NCBI GenBank assembly: GCA_015478945.1
Contig: JABUQX010123945.1
Location: forward strand, 1 to 27,500
DNA length: 27,500 nucleotides
Source: Trachelipus rathkii
Taxonomy: Eukaryota; Arthropoda; Malacostraca; Isopoda; Trachelipodidae
Reading direction: 5' to 3'
Shown here: positions 22,048-27,500 of the stretch, in pieces
Layout: each line of letters begins with the position of its first letter
Position numbering within the stretch: position 1 is the first letter of the stretch
Notes under the pieces: generated by a model
Seen by the model: the letters and a program-made list of their open reading frames with translations, nothing else
What the model was told of the DNA's origin: nothing
The model's database searches: none
Program-made: the position numbers and the translations under genes

Positions 22048-22600
22048 TGTATCATAGATATATATTATTATATAATACAAATTTTATATAGTATGATTAT
22101 ATATATATATAACTATACTGTATATATCACGGTCGAATCATATATGATTATATATATACTATATATATATATTAGTTAATAATAATACTACGATAGTACA
22201 TATATATATATATATATATAATCATATATACATATATATTATAAACAAATTAAATAATAATAAACATTATATACTATATATAATATAATATACATATATA
22301 TAAAATATATATACTGTATATCATATATACTCGATATATATGTATATATAAGTATATACTCATAATATATATATATATATAATTTAATATAATATAATAA
22401 TATAATACTATATATATAACTAGTATATATATATATATGTATATATACATATTTATATATTATATATATATATAATATATATATTATATAATTAATATGA
22501 TATACTATACTAATCATATAACTCGTATATATATATAACTGTATAGTATTATATATAATATATTACATATAAATACCTATATATATCATTATAATATTTA
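21951..22600. repeat. (AT)n microsatellite field
   Basis: Alternating TA with variants. The 92-codon minus-strand frame at 22239-22517 is only Tyr/Ile repeat translation. Confidence 0.92.
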
Positions 22601-22611
22601 TGATACTTACT

Positions 22612-22914
22612 TGTAACAAAAAAACAGACCTGTTCGATCGTTCATTTTCTGCGAAACGCATCTGGTCCTAACATAAATTTTCTACAGCAAATGGAGGAAA
22701 TATTGAAACACTTTATATGTTTGAGTAGTTATCAATGGATATAGTGGAATACGAATCAACTAACTTATTCATTAACCTATTCAAAACTATCTTTACCTTA
22801 TATATTTCCTATTCTAAATTATTACACCGAATTATTTAATATTATATTTACAAAAGGAACAATATTCTTCGGAAGCGGGAACAAGGAGCAGCGTACACAC
22901 AAATCGTAAATCGT
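22612..22914 (+). repeat. Direct duplication, copy A
   Basis: Begins TGTAACAAAAAAACAGACCTG and ends with a CAGCGTACACACAAATCGTAAATC-like word. The same words in the same order recur at 23285-23676. No coding content seen. Copy A is shorter by about 90 bases, mostly through a missing stretch in the middle and small indels. Confidence 0.88.
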
Positions 22915-23245
22915 AATATAACTATATATTATGATATATATATATTAATATAAATATATATGTCACCTGTATATATATATATATATATATATAGTATATA
23001 GTATATTTATTATATATATATTATATATATATATATTAGTATATATATATTATACTGTATATACATATTATATATATCATATATATATATATATCGTTAT
23101 ATAATATATATATTATATATGATATCTATATAGTCTAATAACTAACTGATCATACGTATTACTATATATAGTATCAATACTAAGATATAACTATATATTT
23201 ATACATATTATGCCACCTATATAGTATATCTATATATAATCATGA
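22915..23245. repeat. (AT)n microsatellite between the duplicated copies
   Basis: Alternating AT with brief breaks. It is the spacer in the A / AT / A' arrangement. An AT tract also precedes copy A, so the repeated unit may be AT tract plus unique segment, with a period of about 0.67 kb. Confidence 0.9.
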
Positions 23246-23284
23246 GTAAACAACGTACTTATTAAAACCCTACGTTGCCACCAG

Positions 23285-23676
23285 TGTAACAAAAAAACAG
23301 ACCTGTTGTCGATCGTCTATTTTCTGCGAACCAATCTGGTCTAACCTATTAATTTTCTACATGCAATGGAACCGGGAATATGTGAAACATCCCATACCAA
23401 CCCACCACCCACCTTACATTTTTTTCTCTAATAGCTTTTTATACGATTTTATAACTTTTGAATAATATGAATTTTATATAAATCAACTAACCTTATTATC
23501 ATTTACCCCTATTCTATTAACTCTTTTTTTCCACCTTAACAACTATATTTTCTCCTATTCCATAAATTTACTGTACAACCGAATTTCACTTATATCTGCA
23601 AAAGGGGACCAACTTATCTTTATTACGTGAAGCGTGGAAAAGGTGGCAGCCCGTACAACACACAAATGTAAATCTA
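23285..23676 (+). repeat. Direct duplication, copy A'
   Basis: Shared with copy A: TGTAACAAAAAAACAGACCTG, TCGATCGT, ATTTTCTGCGAA, ATCTGGTC, TTTTCTAC, GCAATGGA, ATCAACTAAC, CTATTC, GCAAAAGG, GAAGCG, GCAGC, GTACA, ACACAAAT and GTAAATC. The middle (23375-23480) is extra relative to copy A and includes a C/A-rich word, CCAACCCACCACCCACC. Confidence 0.88.
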
Positions 23677-24989
23677 TTTTTCTTGTCACATCAGCATCAA
23701 ACAAAATTAAATACTAAGGTAGATTTTTCTTCTTTTTACGAAGTATCACGTTAGGAGCAGGTTAAAACACAAGCGCTCGATGCAGGTTATACTTACTGTA
23801 AAAATAACATCCAAAAAGCAAAATGAGAAATAAACAGTCTAATACGACTATTGCAAATTCGCATCAATACGTTAATGGGACCATATTTGTCTAGATTTCA
23901 TATTCGTTAAAGTGACATAATAGGCGTTTCTTTATCTTAAATAGAGTTCATTCATTATGATTTACGTTTTAAATAAATAATTCTGTGGTAACAGTTTTCT
24001 TTTCATTCAAATTTTAAGCCTATATATAAAGACAATAGATACTGTGAGCAGCTATTAAATAACTTAAATCTCTGTCGAAACTGACTCAATTCTTAAATTT
24101 AGGTCAAGAAATAAGATCGATTCTACTAATTCAAAGCCTGAATTTTTTCAAACCAAGTAAATTTAATTACAGTAGATTATAGAATCACTATACATCTGCA
24201 TGTAAACTTGACCTCACTCAATATAAGTTGGTATTTTTTGCGATCAGAAATTAATTTAAATTATATTCACCTTGTTCGGGTACCAAATTCATTTTTCATT
24301 CCGGATACTATGTATGCATAATATGTTAAACATCTCATTCACTTTGAAGAAACTGCTTGTGTTTTGAGAGACGGCTATACGAACATTTAATACTGGAGTG
24401 GTTTGCTGATGGATAGTAGTAATACTAAGAAGGTAGTCTAGCTTAGACGCCCAAGTGGAGATATTCATACCTAAACAAACATATATTTATCAATAAGGGA
24501 GGGTATATCATAATATGCTACAATATTTAGCTCAGATAGTCTATATTCTTCATAAACCCCAAGATAAAACAAATATTAAGGTACACTTATTAATACACTT
24601 TACTCAGAATTGGTAGAGGTAGAAATGTTTCAACTCTCGTTTCTGGGATCCCTTAGTTCGTATCTTTTTAAAATAATCCGACCACTTAAAACCATATAAA
24701 TTATTTACCAGTAAGAATACTTCACTCTTCTTATGATCTTTTTCATGTCGATGAGATATTTTCTGAAGACGAAATCACTGGCATAAGTTATAATAGCTCA
24801 GATATTGATAAATATATTATTCCTCATTAAGAACAAATATCCCTTAATGGCAGTAGAGCATTAAGTTTGATTTGTTTCTGTAAGCACATACAATAGTAAG
24901 TAATCATCATAGCTTTATTTTAGAATATAACATTATAAAACTAACTGTAAATAAATATCTAGAATTAAAATAAAATATATATAAACACT
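23677..24989. other. Unique AT-rich DNA, no gene recognised
   Basis: About 1.3 kb with frequent stops in all frames and no open frame of 60 codons or more. If the inverted repeat continued outward, it would face 5641-6189, but I see only isolated weak word matches. Confidence 0.5.
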
Positions 24990-26464
24990 TGTAATATATT
25001 ATACATAAATAATAATAATAATAATAATATAATTATAATAACAATATATAACAATATATTAAAAAATAATAATAATTAATAATAATAATAATTAATAATA
25101 TATTAATCAATTAATATAAATACATAATAAATATAATTATATAATAATAATAATAATAATAAGCATAATGTTAATATAATATTGTATATAAATAATAATA
25201 TAATATAATCTAATAATAATAATAAAATATAAATAATTTTTATTTAATTATCATGATAAATTAATAAAATGAAATTAAATAAATAATTAAATATATAATA
25301 AAAATATAATATAAAAATTTATTAAAAATTAAAAAAAATATACAAATACAAAAGACAAAAGAATTAAAATAATCAATCAACAGTAGATTCTCAATATAGA
25401 TTATAAATTAAATTGCATATTGTTATTAATGGTAATTGAAATAATATAAATGAATAATTTATAAATAAAACTATATAATTACAATATTAAATTTATAATT
25501 AATTATTGCTAAATATATCTATATAATGTAAATATATATAATTAAATAATAATAATAATAGTTCAATGATTAATATATAATAATATAATAAATAATAATA
25601 TAAAATATAATATAATATTTATAAAAAAAAATAATAAAAACCGTAAGATAAATTTAATAACTCATTATCTAATAATTAAATTGATAATTACATTAAGGTA
25701 AGAAATACATTTAATCATTTACAATTAAACATAAACAAATTTAAATGTAATTCAAGCTTCAATAATAAAACATCGTATGAGTTAAATGATTACATTAATA
25801 AAACAATAATATAGGAATTAGTTACTAACTCTACTGATTGTGATGATAATTAATAACTAGTTATAATTAACTACTAATAGTCATAACTATTAATGCAATT
25901 GAATATTCATATATACATTTTAAAGTATTAATAATAATATAATAATAATAAATTAAAATTTAAAAATTAATATAATTAAATAATATAATAATTAATGTAT
26001 AAAATAATAGTAATAATAATGACTACAAATACTTAAATATTAAATAATAAAAATATGATTCTTAAAATATCAATAATAATCAATAAAAAATAATTATAAT
26101 TAATATATAAATATATATAAATAATATAATTATAAAATAAATAATAAATTAAAATCGTAATATACATAAAATGATAATACTTAATGATCAGCTTAGGTCT
26201 GATCATTAACAATAAATTTCCTCAATTAATAATTCTAAGGCATAATAATTAAATTATATAATAATATATTAATAATAAATTAACCTTAATACTATGTTTT
26301 TCTTATTAAAACTAATATAAATATAATATAACATAATAAAAATAATAGTAATCAAAAATAAAAAGCAGTTAATTAGTAATACTACTATACTTAAAACAGT
26401 ATAAAATAATATAATATAGAAGTAGCCTTATAAAATTTTCGTTTATACTTTAGTTTCTAACCCA
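24990..26464. repeat. (AAT)n/AT-rich field
   Basis: AATAAT units mixed with irregular A/T DNA; strand-complementary to the (ATT)n field at 4127-5640 and in the expected mirrored position. It is less pure, with non-repeat stretches at 25650-25920 and 26180-26460. Confidence 0.85.
26181..26209. repeat. Hairpin with 11-bp perfect stem
   Basis: TTAATGATCAG (26181-26191) pairs exactly with CTGATCATTAA (26199-26209) around a 7-base loop CTTAGGT. No U-run follows and there is no neighbouring gene, so it is not called a terminator. Confidence 0.85.
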
Positions 26465-26659
26465 AATTTAATATAATATAATATACATATATAATATAAT
26501 ATATATTAATATATATATATATAATATATATATATTATATATATAATAATAATATTGTTTATAGAACAAATAATACTATAAAAATTTTGGTATGCAAATT
26601 TTATATAATTTATATATCTTATAATATAATTATTATTAATATATATATATATTAATTAT

Positions 26660-26691
<32 letters not shown>

Positions 26692-26795
26692 ATATATATA
26701 AATAAATATTATTAATACTAGTATATATTATATATATATATAATTATATTATATATATTATATATATATATTCTATATATATAGTAGTATATAAC
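26465..26795. repeat. (AT)n microsatellite
   Basis: Alternating TA with TTA variants, interrupted by a short unique piece at about 26555-26620. Confidence 0.9.
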
Positions 26796-27060
26796 GCGGA
26801 ACTATATAAGTTTAACACTGGTTTTTAGAATGATACAAACCTTGCCACGCTTCTCCTAAGTTCTAACTTTTAGGTAAACAAAAATGCCATCTTTGTTCTT
26901 GTTAATAGGCGGGCGGCTATACGGCGCAGAGAATTGGCTGTGCGCCTTTGCTACTTATCCGCACTTTTTTAAAAATTGGTTGGCGCCTATGGCGCTATGC
27001 GCGCGTGCGAATTTATAGGCGCATCGGCGAAAACTCGGTGGCGCAAACCCCAGCTCTGAT
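26796..27060. other. GC-rich island between AT tracts
   Basis: From about 26906 to 27055 the base composition jumps to GC-rich with repeated GGCGC words at 26923, 26982, 26991, 27018 and 27040, plus CGCGCG near 27000. The 61-codon plus-strand frame at 26948-27133 runs into the AT tract and has no recognised domain. It may be a fragment of a GC-rich repeat or gene piece. I see no match elsewhere except a vaguely similar GCGC-rich patch at 19080-19145. Confidence 0.6.
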
Positions 27061-27470
27061 ATACTATATATATATACTATATATTATATATCATTATATA
27101 GTATTTATATTATATATATATACTAGTAATTAATATATATATTTATTTAGTATTATATTATATAATATATATTATATATATATATATATAATATATTATA
27201 TATATTAATATATATATATAATCTATATATTATATATATATATTATACTATATATATATATATATATATATATACTATCATATATAATATATATAATTAT
27301 ATATATATAGTATTATATAATATATATAGTATATACTATACTACTATACTATATATAATATATTTATATATATATAGTATATATCTATAATATATCTATA
27401 TATAAACTTTATATATATATATATATATACTATATATATCATATAATATATATATAATCGTATATATATA
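27061..27470. repeat. (AT)n microsatellite field
   Basis: Alternating TA with occasional C/G breaks. It ends just before a short unique tail at the window edge (27471-27500). Confidence 0.93.
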
Positions 27471-27500
27471 TACCCCTCGCAATAACGGCGTAATTGGGAC

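Noticed and set aside
22239..22517. 92-codon minus-strand frame in the AT field
   Set aside because: Only Tyr/Ile repeats from alternating AT.
26181..26209. Rho-independent terminator
   Set aside because: AT-rich stem, no U-tract, no adjacent gene, and the window is eukaryotic in character.

Overview
The window looks like non-coding DNA from a eukaryotic nuclear genome. It is AT-rich and dominated by very long, imperfect microsatellites: (AT)n, (ATT/AAT)n and (TC/GA)n. I see no operon, Shine-Dalgarno spacing, compact gene packing, intact rRNA or tRNA, or complete protein-coding gene. This amount and mix of simple repeats resembles penaeid shrimp or another microsatellite-rich invertebrate. 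That assignment is inference from composition, not from a recognised gene.

The main structure is a very large, imperfect inverted repeat. Reading outward from a hinge at about 12.46 kb, the left half (about 6190-11985) recurs in reverse complement and in the same order in the right half (about 12930-21950). Matching blocks include hinge-proximal DNA, a 1.7-2.1 kb T-rich/A-rich block, a short AT tract, a 0.5-0.6 kb unique block, a long AT tract, a (TC)n tract facing a (GA)n tract, a foldback element and a 0.6-0.9 kb distal block. The outer (ATT)n field at 4127-5640 may pair with the (AAT)n field at 24990-26460. The right arm is about 1.5 times longer, with many small insertions between matching words. 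Either this is an old, diverged giant palindrome, or it is an assembly of a read that passed over both strands of one molecule, with the second pass poorly corrected. The insertion-heavy divergence makes the artefact explanation serious.

Layout: 1-1560, purine-rich higher-GC DNA with short coding-like runs in shifting frames (possible broken retroelement or gene); 1561-1738, AT tract; 1739-4126, unique, nothing recognised; 4127-5640, (ATT)n; 5641-6189, AT-rich unique; 6190-11985, left arm, containing a tRNA-derived SINE-like head, a (TAA)n-flanked foldback element with about 0.22 kb terminal inverted repeats, and the (TC)n tract; 11986-12929, hinge; 12930-21950, right arm; 21951-23676, two AT tracts alternating with a direct duplication of a 0.3-0.4 kb unit; 23677-24990, unique; 24990-26795, (AAT)n then (AT)n; 26796-27060, a short GC-rich island; 27061-27470, AT tract.

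No set of genes here can be shown to work together. The longer open frames are translations of simple repeats or T-rich DNA.
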